A model generated the notes under the pieces. The model saw only the letters and a list, made by a program, of their open reading frames with translations. It ran no database searches and was not told where the DNA came from. Source: Niastella sp. (GTDB lineage: Bacteria > Bacteroidota > Bacteroidia > Chitinophagales > Chitinophagaceae). Taken from it: 64,000 nt of DNA. Positions 25,475-33,464 of the stretch are shown here, piece after piece (within the stretch, counting starts at the first letter, position 1; every line of letters begins with the position of its first letter). A program made the position numbers and the translations under genes. Where the stretch lies: contig JAGIBF010000044.1 of NCBI GenBank assembly GCA_017744515.1, positions 1 through 64,000 of the forward strand, written 5' to 3'.

Positions 25475-25516
25475 AATAATAAATGCCCTGCAGCAATTCT
25501 ACAGGGCATTTATTAT
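25475..25516. terminator. Bidirectional intrinsic terminator
   Basis: A long stem (AATAAATGCCCTG / CAGGGCATTTATT) with a short loop is flanked by A and T rich arms. It sits between the convergent HExxH lipoprotein gene and exbD and can serve both strands. Confidence 0.8.
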
Positions 25517-25531
25517 AGCTACTGCCAATCA

Positions 25532-25930
25532 TTACTTCACATTCGCTACCACTTTGGCGCCTACGCTTTTGGAGACGCGCATGATGCGGAATATCTCGCC
25601 CCAATAGGCGGTGGTATCGGCGTTGATAACGACTACCGGGGTATCGATGGTCTGTTTGAATTTAACGATCTCTGCTTTCAATAATGTATCGAACAATATC
25701 GGGTCGGCTCTTTTGGTGCCGATGTAGAATTGCTGGGCATTGTCGATGGATACGGTAATGTGTTGTTTGGCCTTGGTATCTTTTGTTCCCCGCGGGTTGT
25801 TGACCTTAACAATATTTGGATTGGCAATGGTAGACACGATCAGGAAGAAGAACAGCAGGATGAACAGGATGTCGTTCAAGGCTCCTGCATGTAGTTCCGG
25901 ATGTGATCTTAACCTGCTTCTTAGATTCAT
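25532..25930 (-). CDS. exbD: ExbD/TolR family biopolymer transport protein
   Basis: A 132-residue inner-membrane protein with one N-terminal helix (ALNDILFILLFFFLIVSTI) preceded by the conserved Asp in LNDI, the proton-carrying residue of ExbD. The periplasmic domain (HITVSIDNAQQFYIG, VVVINADTTAYWGEIF) is of usual length. With the neighbouring ExbB it would energise TonB-dependent receptors such as the SusC in this window, or form a Tol-like complex. It lies 139 bp downstream of exbB, the gap being filled by three short repeats. No tonB is nearby. Confidence 0.9.
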   Translation of the reverse strand: MNLRSRLRSHPELHAGALNDILFILLFFFLIVSTIANPNIVKVNNPRGTKDTKAKQHITVSIDNAQQFYIGTKRADPILFDTLLKAEIVKFKQTIDTPVVVINADTTAYWGEIFRIMRVSKSVGAKVVANVK

Positions 25931-25973
25931 TTATTACTTATTTCAGTATTTTAATGGTGTCTTCTCTTAAAGT

Positions 25974-26061
25974 ACCCTTCGACAAGCTCAGGGTGACATC
26001 TTCGATGCTTCGACAAGCTCAGCGGGACATCTTCGACGCTTCGACAAGCTCAGCGTGACAA
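25974..26061. repeat. Three tandem TTCGACAAGCTCAG elements
   Basis: Three copies with variable ends (CTCAGGGTGACA, CTCAGCGGGACA and CTCAGCGTGACA) are spaced about 31 bp apart with ATCTTCGA-like linkers. They lie between exbB and exbD, which are probably co-transcribed. Confidence 0.8.
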
Positions 26062-26069
26062 TACTCAGC

Positions 26070-26759
26070 TTAGCGGGTAGGTTCCTGCAGGATGTCGATG
26101 AACTCTGCGCTGGCTACTTCCATACGGTTGACGTTCTTGTCGATCTGTGCGTTGAGGAAGTTGTATCCTACATAGGCCAACAGACCAATTATCAAACCGC
26201 TGGCTGAAGTAATCATCTTGGTATAGATACCACCGGCAATCTGCGCTGGGGTGAAGTCGCCTGATGCATTGATGTTGTAGAACAACTGCAGCATACCGAA
26301 GATGGTGCCAAGGAACCCGAACATGGGTGCAATGCCGTATACTAACGAGAGCATGGAGAGGTTGCGCTCCATTTTATAGATCTCCAGCTTGCCTACGTTT
26401 TCCATGCTTTTCTCGATGGCGTCGATGGGCTTGCCAATGCGTTGTAAACCTTTATCGATCATCCGGGCTACCGGATTGGTGGTATTTTTGGCGAGGGAGC
26501 GGGCGGCTGATACGTTGCCACTGAACACGTTATCGCGGATGATGTTCATGAAATTGGGATCGATGTTGCTGGCTTTGCGGATGGCGATGAGGCGTTCGAA
26601 GAAGAAAAATACCGCCAATACCAGTAACAGTGCCAGGGGTATCATAAGGGGACCGCCATGCGCCAACATTTCCATAACGTTCATAGAGGGCGCTGTACCA
26701 CTGGTTTGCATAGCCTGTTTGAGAGAATCTACATTGACCTGAAGAAAAAACCAATTCAT
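26070..26759 (-). CDS. exbB: MotA/TolQ/ExbB family proton channel protein
   Basis: A 229-residue inner-membrane protein with three predicted helices: GPLMIPLALLLVLAVFFFFERLI near 35-57, then two near 135-160 and 175-200 in the MotA/ExbB domain, with the FGFLGTIFGMLQLF and ASGLIIGLLAYVGYN signatures. It forms the proton channel with ExbD. It is transcribed with exbD in the minus direction. The stop codon lies in a short repeat-rich stretch. Confidence 0.9.
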   Translation of the reverse strand: MNWFFLQVNVDSLKQAMQTSGTAPSMNVMEMLAHGGPLMIPLALLLVLAVFFFFERLIAIRKASNIDPNFMNIIRDNVFSGNVSAARSLAKNTTNPVARMIDKGLQRIGKPIDAIEKSMENVGKLEIYKMERNLSMLSLVYGIAPMFGFLGTIFGMLQLFYNINASGDFTPAQIAGGIYTKMITSASGLIIGLLAYVGYNFLNAQIDKNVNRMEVASAEFIDILQEPTR

Positions 26760-26848
26760 CCAGTATTGTTTTTAGTGGTGTAAATGTATCAAATGTGTGC
26801 CTAAAACGTTTTGACGCGGTTAATATTTCTTAAAAGAATGTTATACAT

Positions 26849-26940
26849 AGTCGGAAAGACCGCAAGTCCGGAAGTCGGAAAGAAAAACATGCAACTGTAT
26901 TACTTCCGGACTTTCGGACTTTGCCGACTTGCGGACTTCT
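26849..26940. repeat. Paired-arm GACTTTCGG word-repeat element
   Basis: Left arm 26849-26882 (CGGAAAGACC, GCAAGTCC words) and right arm 26902-26939 (GGACTTTCGG, GACTTGCGG words) are imperfect reverse complements. The spacer ends in CTGTATT like related copies. The right arm touches the stop codon of the band-7 gene. Confidence 0.8.
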
Positions 26941-27867
26941 TTAGCTTCCTGATTGTTTTACCATCATGGCTTGTATCTGGCGCATGGTGTGTTCCATGCC
27001 ATCGGGGCTTCCGTCGAGGAAGATGACGTTGCCTTTGCCGTATTCTGCAAAGTTTTTCACGGCTTCTGTCCACATGCTGAAGAGGATGACATTGGTATCG
27101 AGGTTGGCTTGTTTCATTTCTGCTGCTGCATGGCTCATACCTCTCGCTACTTCTTCACGGAACAGGGCTACGCCTTGTCCACGTAATTGTGCTGCCTGGC
27201 GTTCTGCTTCTGCTGCAATTTTGATGGCGTTGCCTTCTGCTTCTGCCGATTTGGTTTTGGTGATGAGGAGTGCCTGTCCTTCATTTTCTGCTGCTGCCTT
27301 GAGGTTGTTGCTGGCCACTACCCTGCTCATGGAGTCCATGATGGCCTGATCGAAGGTGATGTCGTTGATCTGCAGGTCCTGCAGGTGATAGCCCCATGTT
27401 TCGAGGAGCTGGTCGATCTGGTCTTTCACATATTCTACGAGGTCTTTGCGCAGCGCCAAAATCTCTGCCTGCCGTTTGGTGGCTACAAAGGAACGGATGG
27501 TGCCTTCGATGGTGCGTGTAAGGGCCTGCATGAGATCGCGCTCACTGAGAAATTTAAACGCTACTTTCTTGATGGTTTCTTCGTCTGCATTCTGCACGGA
27601 GTAGAGGAGCATGCTTTTGAAGTACACGTTTGCCTGATCGGCCGTGACGGCCTGGAACTCCATTTCCACTGAACGGTTTTGGATACTTACACGCTTGGCG
27701 ATCTGTTCGAGGAACGGTACGAGCAGGTTCAGTCCGGGCCGTATCACGCGACGGTATTTACCGAACATGGTAACGACACCAACGAAACCCTGGTTGATGG
27801 TTTTGAGTCCGGCAAAGAGTATCAGTAAAACAATAATGACCCACCAGTAGGATTGCAGGAGTTCCAT
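26941..27867 (-). CDS. SPFH/band 7 (stomatin-like) membrane protein
   Basis: A 308-residue protein with one N-terminal membrane helix (SYWWVIIVLLILFAGLKTI) and an SPFH domain starting at NQGFVGVVTMFGKYRRVIRPGLN. The internal signature RFVATKRQAEIL-like SFVATKRQAEILALRKDL is followed by a helical C-terminal half rich in Ala and Glu (EGNAIKIAAEAERQAAQLRG), which mediates oligomerisation. Members organise membrane microdomains or regulate proteases. The exact role here is unknown. The next gene upstream on this strand lies 34 bp away. Confidence 0.88.
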   Translation of the reverse strand: MELLQSYWWVIIVLLILFAGLKTINQGFVGVVTMFGKYRRVIRPGLNLLVPFLEQIAKRVSIQNRSVEMEFQAVTADQANVYFKSMLLYSVQNADEETIKKVAFKFLSERDLMQALTRTIEGTIRSFVATKRQAEILALRKDLVEYVKDQIDQLLETWGYHLQDLQINDITFDQAIMDSMSRVVASNNLKAAAENEGQALLITKTKSAEAEGNAIKIAAEAERQAAQLRGQGVALFREEVARGMSHAAAEMKQANLDTNVILFSMWTEAVKNFAEYGKGNVIFLDGSPDGMEHTMRQIQAMMVKQSGS

Positions 27868-27901
27868 ATATAAATATTTTGCTGAAAGTACTGTTTTTAT
27901 C

Positions 27902-28603
27902 TTAAAACAGTGTATTGTAGTAGCGTATCACCTGGCGGCAGTCGTCGATGCTGCGGCATTTGAGCTTTTCTTTTTCTGTATAAGCGGTGATTTCTGTGCT
28001 TTTATCTTTCAGCAATGTAAGTAATGGCTCTTTGCCGGATTCCAGTTTTTCGATCTTATCGCCTGGGAGGCGCACGTACCAGGTTTCCTTGCGGGTGTAC
28101 TTGCGCAAGGGTGATGCTTCGTTGAATTCTTTGACGTCTTTGCTGGTGACTTTGATCTGTTTGAGGGTGGTGATGTGTCCCGTATCGACCAATTCATAGA
28201 CGGGTGCGTTGGCCGTGTTGAGGGGTTGGCCGCCGACCGTTTCAAGTATGGCGGCATGGGTGCCTGCATCGTCCTTAATGTTGAAAAAACGAATGCGGCG
28301 GATGGGCATAATGGCGACCATTTCTTTTCCATCGGGTGTTTTAAATGTCAGCTCATTGGCCTGTACATTGAACTTCACCGCTATGCTGTCATATACTTTG
28401 CCTGTGATGGCGGTAACCGCGGCCAGGTTGTATTCGTCGCTGTACCAGGGGCTTCCTTCCACGCGCATGTCTGTCATTTCGCTTACCATACGGCCATTGG
28501 CATCGGTCATGAAGTGTACGGTGTATGGGTTAGCGGTGATCTGACTGTGGCCAGCAGCAGCTACCAGCAGGGCCAGTAAAAAGGTAAGGATGTTGCGGTT
28601 CAT
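27902..28603 (-). CDS. Exported protein of unknown function
   Basis: About 233 residues with a clean signal peptide (MNRNILTFLLALLVAAAGHSQ) when started at the ATG at 28603. An in-frame ATG at 28627 would put extra charged residues before it. The mature part is rich in beta structure and ends with CRSIDDCRQVIRYYNTLF, where two Cys could pair. I do not recognise a family. It precedes the band-7 gene on the same strand and may be co-transcribed with it. Confidence 0.7.
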   Translation of the reverse strand: MNRNILTFLLALLVAAAGHSQITANPYTVHFMTDANGRMVSEMTDMRVEGSPWYSDEYNLAAVTAITGKVYDSIAVKFNVQANELTFKTPDGKEMVAIMPIRRIRFFNIKDDAGTHAAILETVGGQPLNTANAPVYELVDTGHITTLKQIKVTSKDVKEFNEASPLRKYTRKETWYVRLPGDKIEKLESGKEPLLTLLKDKSTEITAYTEKEKLKCRSIDDCRQVIRYYNTLF

Positions 28604-28701
28604 GGATAATCGTTTTGCGTCTTTCAAGTTACTTTAAATTATGTTATCCTGTCTATTTCGATTGCTTCTCTGCTTGTGCTGGATTTTGTGAACAAGGGTC
28701 G

Positions 28702-28709
28702 TAGATTTG
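28702..28709 (+). promoter_or_regulatory. -7 box of ypdA
   Basis: TAGATTTG matches TAnnTTTG. It lies 15 nt before the ATG at 28725 and covers the alternative TTG, which argues against that start. Confidence 0.45.
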
Positions 28710-28724
28710 TTGTCTTATAACATT

Positions 28725-29714
28725 ATGACTGAACATTATTCTTTACTGATCGTAGGCGGCGGACCGATCGGGCTGGCTTGTGGGCTGGCTGCTCAAAAGG
28801 CGGGGCTGGATTATGTGATCATCGAGAAGGGCTGCCTGACCAATTCCTTGTATAACTATCCCTTAAACATGACTTTTTTCTCCACGTCGGAACGGCTGGA
28901 GATCGGGGGTGTTCCTTTTGTGTCGAATAATGCCAAGCCCATCCGGCCTGAAGCGCTGGAATATTACCGGCGGGTCACGACTTCCAACAACCTGCGCGTG
29001 CAATTGCAGGAGGAAGTACAGGATATTATCCGGCAGGACCAACATTATGTGGTGAGTACTTCGCGTGCTTCGTATACGGCTGCGCATATCATTATCGCTA
29101 CGGGCTTTTATGATATTCCCAAACTCCTGGATGTGCCGGGTGAAGGGCTGCCCAAGGTGGTGCATTATTATAAGGAGGCGCATTTTTATGCGTTGCAGAA
29201 AGTAGTGGTGGTGGGTGCGAGTAACTCTGCCATCGACGCTGCACTGGAAACCTGGCGCAAAGGAGCGGAAGTGACGCTGATCGTGCGGAAGGACAAGATC
29301 GGTGAACGGGTGAAGTATTGGGTGAAGCCTGATATGGAGAACCGTATCAAGGAGGGTAGCATCAAAGTGTATTTCAATTCGAACCTGCAGGCGGTGCGGG
29401 AGCGTGAAGTGGATATCATTACGCCTGATGGTGTGGTGACGATTGCTAACGACTACGTAATTGCGCTGACGGGTTATCAACCCAATTTCGATTTCCTGCG
29501 TCGGGTTGGTGTTGAGTTGTCTGATGATGCTATTTTACAACCGACTTATCATCCGGAGACGATGGAGACCAACCTGCCTAATGTGTACCTGGCGGGTGTG
29601 GTGTGTGGCGGGATGAATACGCATTTGTGGTTTATCGAGAATTCAAGGGAGCATGCGGAGAAGATCATGAAAGACATTGTCGGAAAGACGGGAAGTCGGG
29701 AAGACCGAAAGTAA
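28725..29714 (+). CDS. ypdA: YpdA-family putative bacillithiol disulfide reductase
   Basis: A ~329-residue flavoprotein. The N-terminal FAD motif is LLIVGGGPIGLACGLAAQKAG, and the NADPH motif VVVVGASNSAIDAALETW lies at about residues 165-182. It ends with a typical LPNVYLAGVVCGG block. This arrangement fits the YpdA/thioredoxin-reductase-like group, which reduces bacillithiol disulfides. Bacteroidota are known to make bacillithiol. The CxxC redox pair of true thioredoxin reductase is absent. The ATG at 28725 is preferred over a TTG at 28707. The last codons (VGKTGSREDRK) come from a dispersed repeat arm. Confidence 0.85.
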   Translation: MTEHYSLLIVGGGPIGLACGLAAQKAGLDYVIIEKGCLTNSLYNYPLNMTFFSTSERLEIGGVPFVSNNAKPIRPEALEYYRRVTTSNNLRVQLQEEVQDIIRQDQHYVVSTSRASYTAAHIIIATGFYDIPKLLDVPGEGLPKVVHYYKEAHFYALQKVVVVGASNSAIDAALETWRKGAEVTLIVRKDKIGERVKYWVKPDMENRIKEGSIKVYFNSNLQAVREREVDIITPDGVVTIANDYVIALTGYQPNFDFLRRVGVELSDDAILQPTYHPETMETNLPNVYLAGVVCGGMNTHLWFIENSREHAEKIMKDIVGKTGSREDRK

Positions 29715-29767
29715 TACAGCTTGCCGGCGTCTTTCTTTCCGACTCGCGGACTTGCAGACTTCCGGAC
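29680..29767. repeat. Paired-arm GACTTTCGG word-repeat element joining two convergent genes
   Basis: Left arm 29680-29712 codes the last residues of YpdA. Right arm 29731-29767 ends next to the stop codon of the OmpA-like gene. The arms are imperfect reverse complements with a short spacer. Confidence 0.8.
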
Positions 29768-30894
29768 TATTCTCTTCGATAGACATATATCTCTACGCGC
29801 CTGTTTTGCTGGCGGCCGGCGGGTGTTTTGTTGCTACGCACGGGCCGTAGGAATGCATAGCTACGGGTGGTGAAGGGGATCTTTCCGGCTGGTAATTTTT
29901 TCTCTACATATTCTTTTACGGCTATTGCGCGGTTGCGTGACAGGGCTTCGTTGTAGGCCAATGTGCCAACGCTATCGGTATGTCCTTCTATAACGACTGA
30001 ATCGACCTGGAAGGTGTTGAGCCTGCGGGCAAAGCTATCGAGGGATCCAAAGCTTTTGGGTGATAGCTGGTAGCTGGCTGTGGCAAAGAAAATATCCGGG
30101 ATGATCAGTGTGTCGATGTGCTGCTTTGGTGGTATGGGCCTGTTGGCCGTTTTGGGCAGGGGCTTAACAGGTGGTGGATTTTTGGTGTTGATGTATACTT
30201 GTCTTCTGAGAAATTCGTGGCGCTGGTTTTCCCGGTAGATATCGGCTTTCACGCTATCGGCCTGCGGGCAAAGTCCTTCCTGTTTATCCAACGGAACGAG
30301 TGATACTGCATCGAGGTAGAAGTAATAGTTGCGTTGCATATCGGGCGCGTTGCGAAAGGTCCATTCTTTGCGGTTGAAGCTGCCGATGGTGATGTATCCT
30401 TCATCGCCTGTGGCGGTGTACATGAGCCGCACTTTTTGCCAGTTGTTGGGGTCTGCGTCGAGGGTGTCCAGTGCATTGACGGCCCAGAGCTGTGGCTGTA
30501 TTTCCTTATAGTTTCTTTTCTCATACAGGAAATCGCCGGCACTGAAGTAAACGCCTACACTATCTAATATGTCGTGCCGCGAGCGCACCCAGAATTCCAG
30601 CTGGTATCTATGTCCGGCCTGCAGGCCACAGAGCAGGCGGGTGCGAATGAAGTAGTGTGTGCCGGGTGTTTTGTAAGCTGTTCCGGCAGCAAGGCCTACG
30701 AAGTGTGTTCCATCGTGGGCTTTGCCGGGTGTATAATAGTAATAGTTGTCGTAGAAGGAATTGGCGACCCAGGCTTCAGGGGCGCAGTTTTGCTTGTATT
30801 CAACGCAGATGTTCTCGTCTTCGAACCCGCCGTTGGAGACGAGGTTCTGGGCGTGGGTGGATACGGACAGGAGAATCACCAGGAAGGATAGCAT
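29767..30894 (-). CDS. OmpA-family peptidoglycan-associated protein with N-terminal CBM-like domain
   Basis: A 375-residue exported protein with signal peptide MLSFLVILLSVSTHAQ. A beta-rich domain follows (NLVSNGGFEDENICVEY..., about residues 17-210), resembling the carbohydrate-binding-module fold found in gliding-bacteria OmpA proteins. A Pro/Lys linker leads to a C-terminal OmpA domain with the diagnostic VVIEGHTDSVGTLAYNEALSRNRAIAVKEYVE and GRQQNRRVEIYVYRR. The frame continues 78 codons upstream through dispersed repeats, which I exclude. It should sit in the outer membrane and hold peptidoglycan. Confidence 0.88.
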   Translation of the reverse strand: MLSFLVILLSVSTHAQNLVSNGGFEDENICVEYKQNCAPEAWVANSFYDNYYYYTPGKAHDGTHFVGLAAGTAYKTPGTHYFIRTRLLCGLQAGHRYQLEFWVRSRHDILDSVGVYFSAGDFLYEKRNYKEIQPQLWAVNALDTLDADPNNWQKVRLMYTATGDEGYITIGSFNRKEWTFRNAPDMQRNYYFYLDAVSLVPLDKQEGLCPQADSVKADIYRENQRHEFLRRQVYINTKNPPPVKPLPKTANRPIPPKQHIDTLIIPDIFFATASYQLSPKSFGSLDSFARRLNTFQVDSVVIEGHTDSVGTLAYNEALSRNRAIAVKEYVEKKLPAGKIPFTTRSYAFLRPVRSNKTPAGRQQNRRVEIYVYRRE

Positions 30895-30902
30895 TCCTTT
30901 TG

Positions 30903-31190
30903 CTTCGATAGCAGATTTCTCACTCCGCTTTCGCTCCGTTCGAAATGACAAAGGGAGGAGGGTAAACTTCGTTCGAAATGACAGAAGAGGGAATACCGTT
31001 CGAGATGACAAAAAAGAGGGAGCATTCAAAATGATCGTGTATTTATTGGCAGGTTGACGAGTTAACGGGTTAAAAGGTTGGATGAAGGTTGATAAGTTGA
31101 AAAGTTTATAGGTGAAAAGGGAATACATTTAGTAGCAACATTACGGTTTTCACCTTGTCAACATTTCAACTTGTCAACTTTTCAACTACC
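30903..31190. repeat. TTTCTCACTCCGCT element plus paired GTTGA word repeat
   Basis: 30903-30951 is a dispersed element reading CAGATTTCTCACTCCGCT then CGCTCCGTTCGAAATGACA. Two shorter TTCGAAATGACA-like copies follow. 31050-31121 is made of GGTTGA/AGTTGA words, and 31146-31190 is their imperfect reverse complement (GTCAACATTTCAACTTGTC). The right arm ends at the stop codon of pepT. Confidence 0.8.
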
Positions 31191-32438
31191 CTACGCCTTT
31201 TCTTCCCAGATCATAGCCAGATGTACGATGGTTTCTACGCTCTTCTGCATATCCTGGACGCTTACGTATTCGTGTTTGCCGTGGAAGGCCATTTCGCCGG
31301 TAAAGATGTTGGGGCAGGGCAATCCCATGAATGACAGGCGTGAACCGTCTGTGCCGCCACGGGCGCTCATTTCTATTACTTCCACTCCTGCGCGCTCTAT
31401 CGCTGCTTTGGCATATTCGGATACCTGCGGGTGGTTGTCGAGCACTTCTTTCATGTTGCGGTATTGTTCTCTCACTACCATTTCGGCTTTGGCGCCGGGG
31501 AATTTCCGGAGTGCATAGTCCATTTCATCGCGCAGAGCGTTTTCATAAGCTGCGAGCTTGTGTGTCCAGAAGTCGCGGATTATGAATTGCATGGTCGCTT
31601 TTTCGATGGTGCCTTCTATCTGCACAGGGTGTACGAAGCCGTAGCGGTCTTCGGTGGTTTCGGGTGACCAGCTGTCTTTTGGCAGTTGTTCCAGAAAGGT
31701 GGCGGCCACTTTAATGGCATTCACCAGTTTGTCTTTTGCATATCCGGGGTGTGCACTAACGCCGTGTACCGTAATGGTGACTGCATCGGCCGAGAAGGTC
31801 TCGGCTTCAAAGGAGCCGCGTTCTCCACCATCGAGGGTATAGGCAAAATCGGCACCCAGTTTTTTGAGGTCCACATGGTCTACACCGTGTCCTATTTCTT
31901 CATCGGGCGTGAAGAGTATTTTGATCGTGCCGTGTTTTACTTCCGGATGGGCGGTGAGGTAGTTGGCCATGTCCATGATCACTGCAACGCCTGCTTTATC
32001 ATCAGCGCCCAGCAAGGTAGTGCCGGAAGCGGTGATGATGTCCTCTCCTATCTTTTTGCGCAGGTAAGGGTGTGCTTCGGGTGTGATGATCTGGGTGGGA
32101 TCATCGGGCAACACGATGTTGCCACCATCATATTTGTGGTGCACGATGGGTTTTACGCCGGTGCCTGTGCAATCGGGCGCGGTATCCATGTGGGCGCAAT
32201 AGCAGATGACGGGCACCTGCTTATCGGTATTGGATGGTATGGTAGCGTATACGTATCCGTATTCATCGAGGTGAGCATCGGTGAGGCCTATCTGCAGGAG
32301 TTCCTGCACCAGCAGGCGGCCCAGTGTTTTTTGTTTTTCGGTGGAGGGGAAGGTTTTGGATTGGGGATCGCTCTGCGTATCTATCTGCACATATCTTAAA
32401 AACTTTTCCTGTACGGTGAAGGAATAATTATCGAACAT
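31191..32438 (-). CDS. pepT: Peptidase T (tripeptide aminopeptidase)
   Basis: A 415-residue cytosolic M20 zinc peptidase that removes the N-terminal residue of tripeptides. Metal and catalytic motifs are in order: CYCAHMDTAPD near residue 80, GADDKAGVA near 142, FTPDEEIGHG near 173, LDGGERGSFE near 198 and the dimer-domain HGVSAHPGYAK. The C-terminal zinc ligand is in GKHEYVS. The long frame extends 16 codons upstream to 32486, but MFDNYSFTVQEKFLRYVQIDTQSD is the normal start. It is divergent from the CPBP protease. Confidence 0.93.
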   Translation of the reverse strand: MFDNYSFTVQEKFLRYVQIDTQSDPQSKTFPSTEKQKTLGRLLVQELLQIGLTDAHLDEYGYVYATIPSNTDKQVPVICYCAHMDTAPDCTGTGVKPIVHHKYDGGNIVLPDDPTQIITPEAHPYLRKKIGEDIITASGTTLLGADDKAGVAVIMDMANYLTAHPEVKHGTIKILFTPDEEIGHGVDHVDLKKLGADFAYTLDGGERGSFEAETFSADAVTITVHGVSAHPGYAKDKLVNAIKVAATFLEQLPKDSWSPETTEDRYGFVHPVQIEGTIEKATMQFIIRDFWTHKLAAYENALRDEMDYALRKFPGAKAEMVVREQYRNMKEVLDNHPQVSEYAKAAIERAGVEVIEMSARGGTDGSRLSFMGLPCPNIFTGEMAFHGKHEYVSVQDMQKSVETIVHLAMIWEEKA

Positions 32439-32445
32439 GGGATTG

Positions 32446-32453
32446 TATTTTTG
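32446..32453 (+). promoter_or_regulatory. -7 box of the CPBP protease gene
   Basis: TATTTTTG matches TAnnTTTG and lies 15 nt before the ATG at 32469. Confidence 0.4.
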
Positions 32454-32468
32454 GCAAGATATATTATT

Positions 32469-33389
32469 ATGGCTGTAACCAATCATCCCCTACCCGCTAT
32501 CCGGCAAGGCTGGGTGCGCGCTATTGTTTTTTTTATCGTAGTTCTTGGTATTTATTTCCTGGTGGGCAGTATTGCCGGGGGCGTCTGGATCATACAGCAC
32601 CCGGAAGTGACCACCTCAGCTCTCATCAATGACCCTACTCTCGATACTGTTGTGATAACCGCCAGCACCTTGCTGTCTATCATGCTGGCTTTTGTATTCC
32701 GCCGTTTTGTGGACCGGCAGTCTATTCTGAGTATGGGTTTTGCGTGGAAGGGTCATCAGCGGCATGCCTGGGCCGGTTTCCTGCTGGGGATCGTGTTGCT
32801 GGGTATTGGCTCGCTGATCCTGTATGGTACACAAAGGATCGATTGGGTGGAAACCCGGCTGGATGTGAACCCTATTGTATCCGGGCTCGTGCTGTTTGCA
32901 CTTACAGCTTTGAGCGAGGAGATCACTTTCAGGGGCTATATGTTGAATAATATGTTGTTGTCTATGCCCCGGTGGCCGGCACTGGGGGCGGTGACGGTTC
33001 TTTTTGCGTTGATGCACCTGGGTAATGCGCACCTGAACGTGGTGGCTATCGTAAACCTGCTGGCGGGGGGCTTGTTGCTGGGCCTCAATTATGTGTATAC
33101 CCGCAATTTGTGGTTCTCTGTTTTCTTTCATTTCAGCTGGAATTTCTTCCAGGGTACGGTGCTGGGGTATGAGGTGAGCGGGCTGAGCGGGCAATCGATC
33201 TGGCATATGGAGCGCAAGGGGGATGACCTGCTGACTGGTGGGGCTTTTGGTTTTGAGGGATCGGCTGTGGCGACGGGGTTGTTACTGCTGGCGGTGTTGT
33301 TTTGTGCTTACAGGCCAGTGTGGGATGCGGCGTTGAGGCTTCGACAGAGTTTATCCCGCTCCAGCGGGACTCAGCCTGACACACAATAA
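32469..33389 (+). CDS. CPBP family intramembrane glutamic endopeptidase
   Basis: A 306-residue protein with about eight hydrophobic segments. The CPBP (CAAX/Rce1-like) motifs are present: ALSEEITFRGYML (EE-x3-R) near residue 155, FALMHLGNAHLN near 195 and FFHFSWNFFQG near 230. The family cleaves membrane peptides or matures lipidated proteins. The substrate is unknown. The final 16 residues (LRQSLSRSSGTQPDTQ) are encoded by a dispersed TTCGACA...CTCAGCCTGACA repeat with a mini-hairpin inside it, so the C-terminus is repeat-derived. The ATG at 32469 is preferred over the TTG at 32451. Confidence 0.88.
   Translation: MAVTNHPLPAIRQGWVRAIVFFIVVLGIYFLVGSIAGGVWIIQHPEVTTSALINDPTLDTVVITASTLLSIMLAFVFRRFVDRQSILSMGFAWKGHQRHAWAGFLLGIVLLGIGSLILYGTQRIDWVETRLDVNPIVSGLVLFALTALSEEITFRGYMLNNMLLSMPRWPALGAVTVLFALMHLGNAHLNVVAIVNLLAGGLLLGLNYVYTRNLWFSVFFHFSWNFFQGTVLGYEVSGLSGQSIWHMERKGDDLLTGGAFGFEGSAVATGLLLLAVLFCAYRPVWDAALRLRQSLSRSSGTQPDTQ
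33337..33382. repeat. TTCGACA...CAGCCTGACA element interrupted by a TCCCGC mini-hairpin
   Basis: Elsewhere the element reads CTTCGACAGGCTCAGCCTGAC. Here about 22 extra nt containing TCCCGCTCCAGCGGGA (33354-33369) lie between CGACAG and CTCAGCCTGAC. It overlaps the 3' end of the CPBP gene. Confidence 0.8.
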
Positions 33390-33397
33390 GCCTGACA

Positions 33398-33423
33398 TAA
33401 AAAAGTCCCGCCGGAGGCGGGAC
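33398..33423 (-). terminator. Intrinsic terminator of the gene at 33465-34061
   Basis: A perfect 8-bp stem GTCCCGCC/GGCGGGAC with a 3-nt loop is followed on the minus strand by TTTTTT. The stem is related in sequence to the TCCCGC mini-hairpins. Confidence 0.8.
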
Positions 33424-33464
33424 AGACCATCTAACTTACTATACTACTATTTTTAAAGGGCTGG

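Noticed and set aside
30895..31128. N-terminal 78-codon extension of the OmpA-like protein
   Set aside because: The extension is translated repeat sequence; the signal peptide begins at the ATG at 30894.
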